Shown here: piece after piece, positions 51,984-61,612 of the stretch
Position numbering within the stretch: the stretch's first letter is position 1
Layout: every line of letters begins with the position of its first letter
Assembly (NCBI GenBank): GCA_016714445.1
Contig: JADJNF010000008.1
Location: forward strand, 1,116,001 to 1,180,000
DNA length: 64,000 nucleotides
Reading direction: 5' to 3'
Source: Saprospiraceae bacterium
GTDB taxonomy: Bacteria; Bacteroidota; Bacteroidia; Chitinophagales; Saprospiraceae
Made by a program: the position numbers and the translations under genes
The notes under the pieces: model-generated
What the model saw: only the letters and a program-made list of their open reading frames with translations
The model's database searches: none
What the model was told of the DNA's origin: nothing

Positions 51984-54035
51984 ATGAAATCAAAATCCAT
52001 TGATATTACAGTGCTTCAACAAGCATTTTCTCTGCTGTGTACTGCAAAATCGATTACAGAAACTTTTGATGAGCAGTTCAAATTGGTTTCTAAATATGTA
52101 CATGCTACATCAAGAGGACATGAAGCCATTCAGATTGCTGTGGGTATGCAACTTACCCCAAAAGATTATGTAGCTCCGTATTATCGCGACGATGCCATGT
52201 TGCTTTCTATAGGTATGAAGCCGTATGATCTGATGCTTCAGGTATTGGCTAAAAAGGATGATCCGTTTTCAGGTGGAAGGGCCTATTATTGTCACCCTAG
52301 TCTTAAAGATATAGACAAACCCAAAATACCACACCAATCTTCAGCTACGGGAATGCAGGCTATACCTTCAACAGGTGTTGCTATGGGTATACAATACAAG
52401 GAAAAAACAGGTCTTTTGCAGGAGCCCGGTGCAGTGGTGGTTTGTTCTTTTGGGGATGCGTCTATTACGGAAGGAGAGGTAGCGGAAGCTTTTCAGATGG
52501 CTGCTTTAAAACAATTTCCGATTTTATATCTGGTTCAGGACAATGGTTGGGACATCTCTGCTACTGCCGAAGAAACCAGAGCTATGAACGCATTTGAATA
52601 TGCAAAAGGTTTTCCCGGGATAGAAGCAATTTCTATAGATGGCAGTGATTTTGAAGTATGCTACCATACAGTAAATCAGATTCTACATACCATCCGAACC
52701 GAAAGAAGACCTTTTCTTCTGCATGTCAATGTTCCTCTATTAAATCACCATACTTCTGGTGTGCGCAAAGAATGGTACCGAAATGATCTTCAAGAACATC
52801 AGATGAAAGATCCATATATCAAACTCAAATCCCTGCTACTTGAAAATGGTTTTTTAACTGATGATCTGAATAAAATAGAAGCAGCAGCAAAAAAATTGGT
52901 CACAGATGACCTTGAGCGAGCTTTGCTTGCACCGGATCCATTACCTTCAGATCTTTTCACATATGATTTTGCACCCACGACGATAATAGCTGAATCCGGT
53001 GAAAGATGCCCTGAAAATGCTGAAGAAAAAGTAATGGTAGACTGTGCATTGATAGCCATTCAGGAATTAATGGAAGACCACAAAGAATGTCTCATGTATG
53101 GTCAGGATGTGGGTGGCAGACTTGGAGGGGTTTTTAGAGAAGCAGCAACACTGGCACAAAAATTTGGCGAAGAACGGGTATTTAATACTGCAATTCAAGA
53201 AGCATTTATAGTTGGAAGTACGGTAGGAATGTCTGCGGTTGGGCTAAAGCCTATAGTAGAAGTGCAATTTGCTGATTATATCTGGCCGGCATTAAATCAG
53301 CTCTTTACTGAAGTAAGCAGAAGTTGCTATTTGTCTGAAGGAAAGTGGCCGGTAAGTATGGTGCTGCGTGTTCCGATAGGCGCTTATGGTAGTGGTGGGC
53401 CATTTCACAGCTCAAGTGTGGAGTCTGTCCTGACCAATATCCGAGGCATTAAAATAGTATATCCAAGCAATGGAGCTGATCTCAAAGGTCTTTTTAAAGC
53501 CGCATACCACGACCCCAATCCGGTGGTCATCCTTGAGCACAAAGGTCTCTACTGGAGTAAAGTAAAAGGTACAGACACAGCCAGAAGAAAACTACCAGCC
53601 AAAGACTATATTTTGCCATTAGGGATCGGAAACATGGTACAGGAAGCATCTGTTGGTTCTGCTGAAAATAAAGTATTGGTGGTCACTTATGGGATGGGTG
53701 TACATTGGGCATTAAATTTACAAAGTGATATTGTTAACCAAGTAGGGATTCTTGATCTGAGGACGTTATATCCCTTGGACGAAAATCTAATTTATACCAA
53801 ATCAAAGGAATATAACAGGATTATAGTCTTGACCGAAGAACCTGTCAATAATTCTTTTGCACAAAGCATAGCTTCCAGGATTCAGTCAAATTGTTTTGAA
53901 TTTCTGGATGCTCCGGTGATAACACTAGGTGCTGAAAACATGCCCGCCATTCCCCTGAATGAAATATTAGAAAAAACAATGTTACCAAATTCATTAAAAC
54001 TAGGGGATGCAGTAAGAAAAATTCTGGCATATTAA
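51984..54035 (+). CDS. Fused 2-oxoacid dehydrogenase E1 alpha and beta subunits
   Basis: A 683-residue single-chain E1 of the branched-chain 2-oxoacid dehydrogenase type. Residues 1-330 are the alpha part with the thiamine diphosphate motif GDASITEGEVAEAFQMA...NGWDIS and ATSRGHEAIQIAVGMQL; residues 345-683 are the beta part with YGQDVGGRLGGVFREAATL, GAYGSGGPFHSSSVES, and the terminal TLGAENMPAIPLNE. In most bacteria these are two genes. Such fusions are common in Bacteroidota, and the product feeds branched-chain acyl-CoA to oxidation and to iso-fatty acid synthesis. No E2/E3 gene adjoins it. Confidence 0.93.
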   Translation: MKSKSIDITVLQQAFSLLCTAKSITETFDEQFKLVSKYVHATSRGHEAIQIAVGMQLTPKDYVAPYYRDDAMLLSIGMKPYDLMLQVLAKKDDPFSGGRAYYCHPSLKDIDKPKIPHQSSATGMQAIPSTGVAMGIQYKEKTGLLQEPGAVVVCSFGDASITEGEVAEAFQMAALKQFPILYLVQDNGWDISATAEETRAMNAFEYAKGFPGIEAISIDGSDFEVCYHTVNQILHTIRTERRPFLLHVNVPLLNHHTSGVRKEWYRNDLQEHQMKDPYIKLKSLLLENGFLTDDLNKIEAAAKKLVTDDLERALLAPDPLPSDLFTYDFAPTTIIAESGERCPENAEEKVMVDCALIAIQELMEDHKECLMYGQDVGGRLGGVFREAATLAQKFGEERVFNTAIQEAFIVGSTVGMSAVGLKPIVEVQFADYIWPALNQLFTEVSRSCYLSEGKWPVSMVLRVPIGAYGSGGPFHSSSVESVLTNIRGIKIVYPSNGADLKGLFKAAYHDPNPVVILEHKGLYWSKVKGTDTARRKLPAKDYILPLGIGNMVQEASVGSAENKVLVVTYGMGVHWALNLQSDIVNQVGILDLRTLYPLDENLIYTKSKEYNRIIVLTEEPVNNSFAQSIASRIQSNCFEFLDAPVITLGAENMPAIPLNEILEKTMLPNSLKLGDAVRKILAY

Positions 54036-54098
54036 TGCAACCTTGCGATATTGATATTCGTCTTTGATTTTATTAAAACACCATAAAAATAAAATACC

Positions 54099-54782
54099 AT
54101 GTTTAAGCATTCTTTTTCTATTTTGGTTTTTCTTTTTCTTTCTGTTTTTGTGACTGCACAAAGTAAAAACCTATCAGAATTTACTTCTATTTCTACCAGT
54201 GGGAGTGTGCAGGTTGAGTTGGTAAAAGGAAGTGTACCTAAAGCAGAATATACCATTATCAAAGGCAATAAGGAAGACCTATTTATTGAGGTTAAAAACG
54301 ATGAACTTGTCGTCAAAATAAAATCTAAAAACTCGATGTGGAATCGCTCAGAGACAAAAGCTAAAGTAACGGTTTATTACACCACATTGAACGCAATAGA
54401 TTGTGCTGCCGGTTCTAGCCTTAATGCTGATAGTGAAATCAGCGCTGCAACTATGGATATAGAAGTTTCAAGTGGAGCAAATTGCAATATAAAACTAAAA
54501 GCTGAAGATGTCGATGTATCTGCCTCATCAGGGGCAAAAGTTTCCATTAATGGTACAGGCAATACTGCGGTATATGATGCTTCTTCCGGTTCAAAAATTG
54601 AAGCGGGAAACTTTATCTCTTCAATTGCTGATGCAGATGTTTCATCAGGTGCCAGTATATCGCTCCATGCCACCAAAAAACTTAAAGCTGATGCAAGTTC
54701 GGGAGGAAGTATAAAATACAGAGGAAACCCCGAAAGCACAAATATTGACTCCGGTATGTCAGGTAGTATCCCGTCTTACTGA
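54099..54782 (+). CDS. Head GIN domain (DUF2807) protein, secreted
   Basis: A 227-residue secreted protein. Signal peptide at about 1-20 (ILVFLFLSVFVTAQS), then a parallel beta-solenoid of the GIN/DUF2807 type, with repeats rich in serine-glycine turns (IEVSSGANCNIKLKAEDVDVSASSGAKVSINGTG, ADADVSSGASISLHATKKLKADASSGGSIKYRG). The opening segment EFTSISTSGSVQVELVKGS is the head-GIN signature. Such proteins are abundant in Bacteroidota, perhaps as cell-surface adhesive folds; no enzyme function known. It is followed by a bidirectional terminator. Confidence 0.88.
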   Translation: MFKHSFSILVFLFLSVFVTAQSKNLSEFTSISTSGSVQVELVKGSVPKAEYTIIKGNKEDLFIEVKNDELVVKIKSKNSMWNRSETKAKVTVYYTTLNAIDCAAGSSLNADSEISAATMDIEVSSGANCNIKLKAEDVDVSASSGAKVSINGTGNTAVYDASSGSKIEAGNFISSIADADVSSGASISLHATKKLKADASSGGSIKYRGNPESTNIDSGMSGSIPSY

Positions 54783-54804
54783 TCTAAAGTGATAAAAAAA
54801 AAAT

Positions 54805-54845
54805 GAATGGATGCTTAAAAATAATTTGAGTAGCCATTCCTTTTT
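54805..54845. terminator. Bidirectional terminator between convergent genes
   Basis: GAATGG (54805-54810) with CCATTC (54834-54839), followed on the plus strand by TTTTT and on the minus strand, beyond the stem, by a run of ten T (complement of 54794-54803). It serves the GIN gene and the convergent lipoprotein gene. Confidence 0.7.
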
Positions 54846-54848
54846 AGA

Positions 54849-55472
54849 TTATTTTTTAAATTTTGTGTAAGGCAGTTTTTTACTTGCTATTCTCATCACT
54901 TCATCGACCAATTGATCAGAGCTGCTAAAAAGTCCACCTGAAACTGCATGACTGAAGTTCCAGATCATTTTTTTGTTTGCCCTGTCGTGCAATTCCATAG
55001 TGACATTTACCTCATTGGTATTACCAAAACCAAATAAAAGGGTAGTGGCTATAGCTGCACCAGTGGACATAGGTTTAGTTAGCTTATAATTGGAAGTAAT
55101 CACTGCGTCTACATTAAGTATTTCGGCCATTTCCAACGGAGTAAGAAGTTTGCCATCAGATCTGGCATTTTGTATTTTAGCTATGGTGGTTGTAGCATCC
55201 AAAATATCTACATTTATTTTATTTTCTCCTTTCCTTTTTAATAACCATGCCACCATTTCATACTGAAAAGTTTCTGATTCTTTGATGGTCAAATCGAGTA
55301 TTTCTTCATTTGTCATTTTCTTTTGCGGAGGTATGGACACTTTTGGAGAAACCACAGCTATGATTCTGTGACTTTTGGAGGCATTTTCTGCTTCAGGACT
55401 GTAATAGACTTTGGCACAAGATGCCAAAACCACAAGAAATATGATTGAATAAAATAAAGGTGATTTTTTCAT
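54849..55472 (-). CDS. Lipoprotein of unknown function
   Basis: A 207-residue lipoprotein. I start at the ATG at 55472 (MKKSPLFYSI), giving signal with lipobox VVLASC; the ATG at 55481 adds three residues only. The mature protein resembles the beta-propeller-free CsgG/GNA1162-like alpha/beta lipoproteins that form oligomers: MAEILNVDAVITSNYKL, LLFGFGNTNEVNVTMELHDRANKKMIWNF and SSDQLVDEVMRIASKKLP. The pattern of ADAVI, then a glycine-rich turn, then strand, helix is like that group, but the match is only structural by eye. It stands alone on the minus strand next to the thioredoxin/MsrA-like gene. Confidence 0.65.
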   Translation of the reverse strand: MKKSPLFYSIIFLVVLASCAKVYYSPEAENASKSHRIIAVVSPKVSIPPQKKMTNEEILDLTIKESETFQYEMVAWLLKRKGENKINVDILDATTTIAKIQNARSDGKLLTPLEMAEILNVDAVITSNYKLTKPMSTGAAIATTLLFGFGNTNEVNVTMELHDRANKKMIWNFSHAVSGGLFSSSDQLVDEVMRIASKKLPYTKFKK

Positions 55473-55625
55473 AAAAATCATGTTTAAATTTAAGTTGTAA
55501 AGGTAAGATCAAAATTATAATTTATCTAAAATGAATATACTTTCTCAATCTTTTTTGGGCAATTTTATCATTTTGAATGAAAATAGATTAGCTAATGTTT
55601 GCTTAGAAAAATCTCATTTTTTGAA

Positions 55626-56624
55626 TTACATTTTCCACCATACTTTTTCTATATTTGCTGAAATCTGACTCTTGGATACATCTTTTTTATGCAGCAAAGT
55701 TAATTGTCTTGGAGAAAGGTAAGTATTAGGATCGAGCCCTATTCCGATGGCTCTGTTTACTTTTGTTTTTTGCAGATCAGTCATTGGAATTACTCTATAA
55801 GATGACTTGGATAGATAATATTTATCTTCACTATCCATTCTATAGGTTGAAATTGGCTTTACTGTCAGTTTGTTTTTTTCATTGATGGCAGCATATACTT
55901 CATCACCACATCCCACCTTTTTTGCATTTAAAAATATATCAGAAAGAGATGCTTTGTCTTTTCTATATGTAACCTTAACAACCTCCTTTCCATGCATAAA
56001 ACCGGCTTCAGTAGCGATTATACCATGTAAACCTGATATTTCTTTTTCACCCGACCAGAAACAATACATACTGAAATATGCTTCTTCCTTCAGCCCTTTT
56101 TCATTTGCTTCCGTTTCTTCCAGTAAAATTTTAAGATATTCAGGAATTTGGTTACCTGACTTATTGATTGCGTCGATCAAAGTCTCTATGGTTTTTGTTC
56201 TGGATCGGAAGTCAGGCTGTCGTCGTACCAAGTCTTTACCATTACTAGTTATTACTCTTATTACAGGATTGTTCCATGATGGTTCACCAAATTTATCCAG
56301 AATATCTTTATCATTTCCAGGATGGTTATTGTAAATACAAAGAGGTACAAAACAAGTTTCAATAGCTTCTGCTATTAGTGGGTGGGATAAAATTTCATTG
56401 CCAAAAGTTGTACAATTACTGCAGCCAGGTACTTCCTGAAAAAGGATCAATATAGGTAAATTTTTAATTTCCGACTCCTTTACAGCTGATGCATAGTTGC
56501 GAAACCAATTTATTTTGCCCAGCTCAACTGGATTGTTTTTTGGAAAAGGAAAGTGCTGCGAAAAAGAACTCTTAGGCCCGGAAATGATAATAAAAAGAAC
56601 CGGAAGTATCCATTTGAACTTCAT
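55626..56624 (-). CDS. Thioredoxin-like domain fused to MsrA-like domain
   Basis: A 332-residue secreted two-domain redox protein; start taken at the ATG at 56624 (MKFKWILPVL) with a signal peptide ending near FSQ at about 22. The first domain (30-170) is thioredoxin-like with VPGCSNC, a variant of the VPGUxxT selenoprotein family in which a cysteine replaces selenocysteine and a second cysteine follows. The second domain (180-300) looks like methionine sulfoxide reductase A: YCFWSGEKEISGLHGIIATEAGFMHG corresponds to the GCFWxxE...G(V)xxTxxGYxGG signature, with the catalytic cysteine kept but the following Cys/Trp changed. Probable role: repair or redox signalling in the periplasm. Confidence 0.72.
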   Translation of the reverse strand: MKFKWILPVLFIIISGPKSSFSQHFPFPKNNPVELGKINWFRNYASAVKESEIKNLPILILFQEVPGCSNCTTFGNEILSHPLIAEAIETCFVPLCIYNNHPGNDKDILDKFGEPSWNNPVIRVITSNGKDLVRRQPDFRSRTKTIETLIDAINKSGNQIPEYLKILLEETEANEKGLKEEAYFSMYCFWSGEKEISGLHGIIATEAGFMHGKEVVKVTYRKDKASLSDIFLNAKKVGCGDEVYAAINEKNKLTVKPISTYRMDSEDKYYLSKSSYRVIPMTDLQKTKVNRAIGIGLDPNTYLSPRQLTLLHKKDVSKSQISANIEKVWWKM

Positions 56625-56713
56625 AACACTTATTTTTACGACCAAATATACTATAAAAGGGTATCATATAGTTGTATTCAAGGATTTTACTTTTTATATA
56701 AGCAATAAAATAC

Positions 56714-58258
56714 ATGCCAAGCCAGCAGACAGACCATTTGATTCAACTTATACAGTCTATGACCAAAGCGGAAAAAAGAAGCTTTAGACTGTTTGTAAAC
56801 AGAGACAATAAACCTAATGATAAATTGTTTATGCAGCTGTTTGATTATATTGACAGCACTAAAACATATAAAGAAAATGATCTGCTAAAAAAATTGCCAC
56901 AGATTAAAAAAGTGCAATTATCCAACATTAAAGCAAATCTGATGAAACAGATTCTTGCTAATCTAAGGCATTTACATAAACAGGATTTTTCAGACGTATC
57001 TATAAGAGAGATGCTTGATTATGCAAAAATATTGCAATCCAAAGGTATGACCAAGGCCAGTCTGGATATGCTGGAAAAAGCAAAAAAGATTGCAGAAGTC
57101 AATCAGGAAACGCTTTTAATGTATCATATTTTAGATGAGGAGCGAAAGATTGAAACCCAGTATATCACTGGCAGTTCTTCCATTAAAGCGATAGAAATCA
57201 ATGATCAAAGCAGTAAAATTTTATCCAAAGTAACAGTTCACAATAAATTATCCAATCTTTCACTTATGCTTTACGGTATGTATCTAAAGTATGGATATGT
57301 AAAAGATAAAAAAGATTTTGAACAGGTAAAAGATTACTTCTACAGTAATCTACCGGATATAAAGCCTCACAAGCTGGGGTTTTATGAAAGAATCTATTAT
57401 TATCAATCCTTTGTCTGGTATTATCATATGACGCAGGATTTTGTAAATTATTATAAATATTCTCAAAAATGGGTGGATAGTTACCGTGCATTTCCTCAAT
57501 TGATAAAAGAGGATCCAATGTTGTATTTTAAAGGTTTGCATAATGCTTTGAATGCGCTGTATATGGCAAACAAAACTGAAAAGTTTCTAACAAATTATGC
57601 ATCTTATGTAGAATATGAAATCAATTTTTTTGATCATATGTCAGAGAGTCAATTGTACCAATACAAATTATTCAAATATATTCATCTCCTGAACAAAATC
57701 TTTTTAACCGGAGACTATGACAATGGTGTCAAAGAAGTAGCTGAAATTGCTGAAATACTTAAATCGGGAAAACATCATTGGGATGTCAATCGTGAGATGG
57801 TGTTTTATTATAAACTGGCGTGCGTATATTTTGGAGCTGATGATTTTAAAACAGCTCTGGATTACCTGAATAAAATCAACAATAGTCCCATTGGTGGGCT
57901 CAGAGAAGATATTCAGTGTTTTGCCAGAATCTTATCTCTGATCAGTCATTATGAGCTGGGTAATGACTTTTTAGTGAGTTATCAAATAAAATCAGTATAT
58001 CGTTTTCTTATAAAAATGGAAGATCTACAGGCAGTTCAAAAGGAAATTCTGGGTTTTATACGACGTACCCCTTTGATGACAAAAAAAGACCTGAAGGCAG
58101 AATTTATAAAACTTAGAGCAAAACTTTTGAAGTTTCAGAATGATCCTTACGAACGCAGACCATTTTTATATCTGGACATCATCTCATGGTTGGATAGTAA
58201 GATTGAGAATAAAAGGATTCAGGATACTATAAAAGAGAAAGTAATTAAACCAATCTAA
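56714..58258 (+). CDS. Helical-repeat protein of unknown function, Bacteroidota-type
   Basis: A 514-residue cytosolic protein, entirely alpha-helical by pattern. The N-terminal 90 residues are a compact domain (LIQSMTKAEKRSFRLFVNRD, KKVQLSNIKANLMKQILANLRHL), followed by degenerate TPR-like helix pairs (MTKASLDMLEKAKKIAEVN, TALDYLNKINNSP, LACVYFGADDFKTALDYLN). No catalytic motif. Similar long TPR-like proteins are widespread in the phylum without known function. It is divergent from the thioredoxin/MsrA gene and overlaps the end of a convergent hydrolase gene by four bases. Confidence 0.75.
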   Translation: MPSQQTDHLIQLIQSMTKAEKRSFRLFVNRDNKPNDKLFMQLFDYIDSTKTYKENDLLKKLPQIKKVQLSNIKANLMKQILANLRHLHKQDFSDVSIREMLDYAKILQSKGMTKASLDMLEKAKKIAEVNQETLLMYHILDEERKIETQYITGSSSIKAIEINDQSSKILSKVTVHNKLSNLSLMLYGMYLKYGYVKDKKDFEQVKDYFYSNLPDIKPHKLGFYERIYYYQSFVWYYHMTQDFVNYYKYSQKWVDSYRAFPQLIKEDPMLYFKGLHNALNALYMANKTEKFLTNYASYVEYEINFFDHMSESQLYQYKLFKYIHLLNKIFLTGDYDNGVKEVAEIAEILKSGKHHWDVNREMVFYYKLACVYFGADDFKTALDYLNKINNSPIGGLREDIQCFARILSLISHYELGNDFLVSYQIKSVYRFLIKMEDLQAVQKEILGFIRRTPLMTKKDLKAEFIKLRAKLLKFQNDPYERRPFLYLDIISWLDSKIENKRIQDTIKEKVIKPI

Positions 58259-59055
58259 CTTACGGTAATTCTCGCTGTGTTGAGTCCCAGTAGATATTTG
58301 ATAACTTCATCATTAAATATACCAGCCTGTTCTATATTGACGACGTGACCACACTCGCGGACAATGAGCAAAGCTACGTCCTGCATGTTTTTTACCATTA
58401 GTTTTATAGGATCCAGAAACATATGATCTTGCTCTCCCATGACAAATAATGTTGGAATTGAAATATTTGTCTCAAACTTTCGGAATAGGCCTGTTAGCTG
58501 GCTTGTCAACCTGTACCACCTTAGAAATTCGCGCTGACAAAGTTTTTGTGCTTCCTTTACAAATACATTTCGGGACTCTGCATGGTTTTTTGATGGCATT
58601 ATTACAAAAGCAAAAAGTCGATATAGCCACATGTAGGGCAATATATTTTTAAAAATACTCCCTAATCCTACCCAAAATCTGGACTTAAGATTAAAATGTG
58701 TAATTGCCCCTACCAATATCATGGAATGTATGCGAAGTGTAATCATATCACCGAGTTGTCTGATGATGAGCGTTCCTAAAGATACCCCGATAAAATGCGC
58801 TTTTGGTGTTTGAAGATGATCCAATACTTCGATGATATCTTTCGCAATGAGTTCAAATGAATAATTTTTATAATCTTTATCAGTCACAACCTCTGATGAT
58901 TTTCCATGACCTCTGAGATCTATAAGCAGCAAATTAAAATGCTTTCGAAAATCTTTCAATTGCTTAAACCATACAGCAGAACTGCCACCCGCACCATGGA
59001 TAAAAACTACCCATTCGGCTTCAGGACTTAGTAAATATTCTTTATAGTAAAGCAT
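58255..59055 (-). CDS. Alpha/beta hydrolase
   Basis: A 266-residue alpha/beta-fold hydrolase of the esterase/2-hydroxymuconate semialdehyde hydrolase-like group. The oxyanion loop is FIHGAGGSSAVWFKQL, the nucleophile elbow GVSLGT has the serine in G-x-S-x-G, the acid is probably the Asp in FVMGEQDHMFLDP and the histidine is in RECGHVVNIEQAG. No signal peptide. Substrate unknown. It is convergent with, and overlaps by four bases, the helical-repeat gene; 358 bases without a clear gene lie upstream. Confidence 0.87.
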   Translation of the reverse strand: MLYYKEYLLSPEAEWVVFIHGAGGSSAVWFKQLKDFRKHFNLLLIDLRGHGKSSEVVTDKDYKNYSFELIAKDIIEVLDHLQTPKAHFIGVSLGTLIIRQLGDMITLRIHSMILVGAITHFNLKSRFWVGLGSIFKNILPYMWLYRLFAFVIMPSKNHAESRNVFVKEAQKLCQREFLRWYRLTSQLTGLFRKFETNISIPTLFVMGEQDHMFLDPIKLMVKNMQDVALLIVRECGHVVNIEQAGIFNDEVIKYLLGLNTARITVS

Positions 59056-59413
59056 AATTAAAATGAATAGAAAGTTGATTTAACGTATTATATTGATTAA
59101 TGTTGTCAGCTAAAACATCATTAACGACCTTTATAACTGTTTGAGAGAAAATCCCAAATGATCCATCTGGCAAATCACCCGAACGATAAAAAAGTTTTTA
59201 TGACTATTTTTTTAAAAAATGTATCTAAACTATCTATAAGTAAGAAGATATTGAGGCCAGTCAAAGGTAACTATGCCAGAGAATCAAACTTTTCGAGCTT
59301 AAAACCTAAAGTTGGTTTGATAAAAAATGATTAAACCCTTGTAAAAATACATTGACTCAGTTGAAAGAGAAATTAAAAATCATCTCTGATTTTCTAATCC
59401 TATCACAAGGTCT
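59056..59413. other. Gap with at most one very small open frame
   Basis: Between the hydrolase and the membrane-anchored protein there are 358 AT-rich bases. I see no RNA gene or terminator. The only candidate is a 58-codon frame on the plus strand (59158-59334), listed separately; nothing else is supported. Confidence 0.5.
59158..59334 (+). CDS. Possible 58-residue small protein
   Basis: Open frame ATG to TAA, product MIHLANHPNDKKVFMTI and onwards, ending KPKVGLIKND; basic (about 12 lysine or arginine residues in 58) with no membrane segment. It lies on the plus strand between two minus-strand genes. No family recognised and no promoter box of good quality in front. It may equally be chance in an AT-rich gap. 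Confidence 0.2.
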   Translation: MIHLANHPNDKKVFMTIFLKNVSKLSISKKILRPVKGNYARESNFSSLKPKVGLIKND

Positions 59414-60019
59414 TTACTTACTCCAAGTAAAACCCGAACAAGTAAAAATGATATCTTTTTTACCACCATTATTAAAGTCAGCACTAATGGTTAATATGCT
59501 TGAACTTTTCATTGCAGAGATTATTTCTTCGGCTTTCTCAAGGGATACTCCGATTGAACCTTCCCTTTTTGTAAAAGAAGATGTAAACGGTTCTTTATTA
59601 TCAAATTTTAAACTCACATTGTTGCCTTTAAAATCTGCATGTTGAATCCTTAGTAGGACTTCATTTTTATTGTTATTATTTTTTACTGTTAAAAGTGCAA
59701 AAACCGGTTCATTTTTATCATTTTTTAAGTTCAAATCATTTTTTGAAGTTAAAGTGCTTATCAATAGTTTGTGCCCCGTGGCTTTATCTGTAATTTCCTT
59801 ACTATCCCATCCGGAAATCGTGTCAACTACTCTTTTGGTTTCAATGCGTTGATTTGCTGCATTTTTGGTAGTATCGCCACTTAATGAGTCAGCTACTATA
59901 TTTACCCCACTTTCAAGATCGTTTCCGGAAGGGGATTTTTTATTCATAAAGTATATGGCCGCAAGTACTGCAATAATTATTATCGCAAAAATTAAATATT
60001 TGGTGTTCTTAGAGTTCAT
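59414..60019 (-). CDS. Membrane-anchored protein of unknown function
   Basis: A 201-residue protein with one N-terminal helix (residues 8-25, LIFAIIIIAVLAAIYFM), a linker of about 40 polar residues, and a beta-rich globular domain (about 70-200) with VFALLTVKNNNNKNEVLLRI, VSLKFDNKEPFTSSFTKREG and the end GGKKDIIFTCSGFTW. The domain resembles a small immunoglobulin-like sandwich. No family recognised; a periplasmic or surface role is inferred from the anchor. Single gene on the minus strand. Confidence 0.65.
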   Translation of the reverse strand: MNSKNTKYLIFAIIIIAVLAAIYFMNKKSPSGNDLESGVNIVADSLSGDTTKNAANQRIETKRVVDTISGWDSKEITDKATGHKLLISTLTSKNDLNLKNDKNEPVFALLTVKNNNNKNEVLLRIQHADFKGNNVSLKFDNKEPFTSSFTKREGSIGVSLEKAEEIISAMKSSSILTISADFNNGGKKDIIFTCSGFTWSK

Positions 60020-60252
60020 ATTTATTAATGTTGTTATTGATAGTCCAAAATTAAATCGTGCAAAATTAACAAGATTTATCGTTTTTTAGGTTAAAAATTA
60101 AATTAAGTATCATAAAAAAGTCTATTGAATAAGCAAGTCATTAAATTTTGTACTGCTTTTAGGAAAATAAGCTCTTTTTATATTTAGAAATGAATAACAT
60201 ATTTGTAATTTCTTGCTCTTCTTACGTACTTTATATGAATACTTGTCCGTAT

Positions 60253-61611
60253 TCAATCATATGCTAAATGATCCCTCCAATTACCAAATTTAAGATACAA
60301 ATAACTGGGAACAAAAAGTAAAATCCAATACACCCATTCACTCATCCATGCGATAGACAAACTAAGTTTCATAGTTTCTATGACCACCCAGACATAGATT
60401 AAATATGCAACTATCCCACCAAACTCTATCCAAAAAACTATCTGTGTTTTGCCGGTAGCAACTACCGCATTTAGCCAGATGACACCGACACAAAGAATGA
60501 TCATCGCAGCACTTACTATTCTTAGGGGTCCCGTTCCTGATACAACAAAGTCGCCATCCTGACCAAATAATCCAAGAAATATATTAGGAAAAAAATTAAG
60601 AATCAAGACAAAAACAGTCATACCGCTCACACTGATGTAGCACATTTTACCTATAATTTTAAAAATCTCATCCTGTCTGCCCTGTCCGATAAGATTACTT
60701 AGTATAGTATTTGCAGACGAACCAAAAGCCCATGAAAAAACACCACCGAGACCGAAAAGATTGCGCATACTTTGTGAAACCGCCTGCTCATCATAAGTAT
60801 AGTTTCTGCTGACAAGAATAAAAAAAACCCACCAGGCACCTGTGCTTATAGCCAATTGACTCATCAATGGAAACCCTTGCTTAAATACGAGTTTTAATGT
60901 CTTTACATGTATTTTAAAAACGGCATGAATACCAAATTTTGATTTGATGCGAAGATTGTACAATATACCGGCAACAGTCAGCATACCTATTAATTCCGAA
61001 ATGACTGATGCATATGCTGCACCATCAAATCCTAATGCAGGAAGTCCAAAATGGCCAAAAATCAAACCATAGTCCAGAAAAAGATTGACCCCTGATTGTA
61101 TAATGGCTATAAGTACCAGATATCTGGTTTGCTGAAGGCTGATAAGAAATGCATTTTGCATCTGAAGGCTATATAAAAACATCAACCCAAATATTCTGAT
61201 ATTTAAAAATCCTCCTGCCATTTCTGCGCCGTGGCTTTCAATTCCAGCCCAAAGCATCAATGGATGAACCAATATGTGCGTCATAATGATAAATATAACA
61301 GCCAATCCCAAAGCTACCAGCATCCCATGCCATAAAGTCGAAAATATCTCATTTCTGTTTTCTTCACCTGCTCTTCTGGACATAATTGCCAGCAAAGCAT
61401 TATTCAGACCATATCCAATGGCTGAAAAAATCAGGTAGTACACACCTGTAATACCCGCCAGCGCTAATTCTTTATTTCCTATATGCCCCAAAAATGCTGC
61501 ATTGAAAAGATAATTCAGTTCAGGTATCAACTTAGCCATGCTAATAGGCAAAGTTAATAATATAATACCCTTTACAGACGTATCTACTTTTAAGGAAGAG
61601 ACATAAGCCAT
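60253..61611 (-). CDS. MATE family exporter
   Basis: A 452-residue multidrug and toxin extrusion protein with twelve membrane helices. The N-terminal half has LTLPISMAKLIPELNYLFNAAFLGHIG, and the second half repeats the pattern with QGFPLMSQLAISTGAWWVFFILV and GLGGVFSWAFGSSANTILSNLIGQG, as usual for the two six-helix bundles. Such exporters use Na+ or H+ gradients to remove drugs, dyes or natural products; DinF/NorM-like membership is clear, substrate not. It starts one base before the end of the M15 peptidase gene, so both may be cotranscribed. Confidence 0.9.
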   Translation of the reverse strand: MAYVSSLKVDTSVKGIILLTLPISMAKLIPELNYLFNAAFLGHIGNKELALAGITGVYYLIFSAIGYGLNNALLAIMSRRAGEENRNEIFSTLWHGMLVALGLAVIFIIMTHILVHPLMLWAGIESHGAEMAGGFLNIRIFGLMFLYSLQMQNAFLISLQQTRYLVLIAIIQSGVNLFLDYGLIFGHFGLPALGFDGAAYASVISELIGMLTVAGILYNLRIKSKFGIHAVFKIHVKTLKLVFKQGFPLMSQLAISTGAWWVFFILVSRNYTYDEQAVSQSMRNLFGLGGVFSWAFGSSANTILSNLIGQGRQDEIFKIIGKMCYISVSGMTVFVLILNFFPNIFLGLFGQDGDFVVSGTGPLRIVSAAMIILCVGVIWLNAVVATGKTQIVFWIEFGGIVAYLIYVWVVIETMKLSLSIAWMSEWVYWILLFVPSYLYLKFGNWRDHLAYD

Positions 61612-61612
61612 C

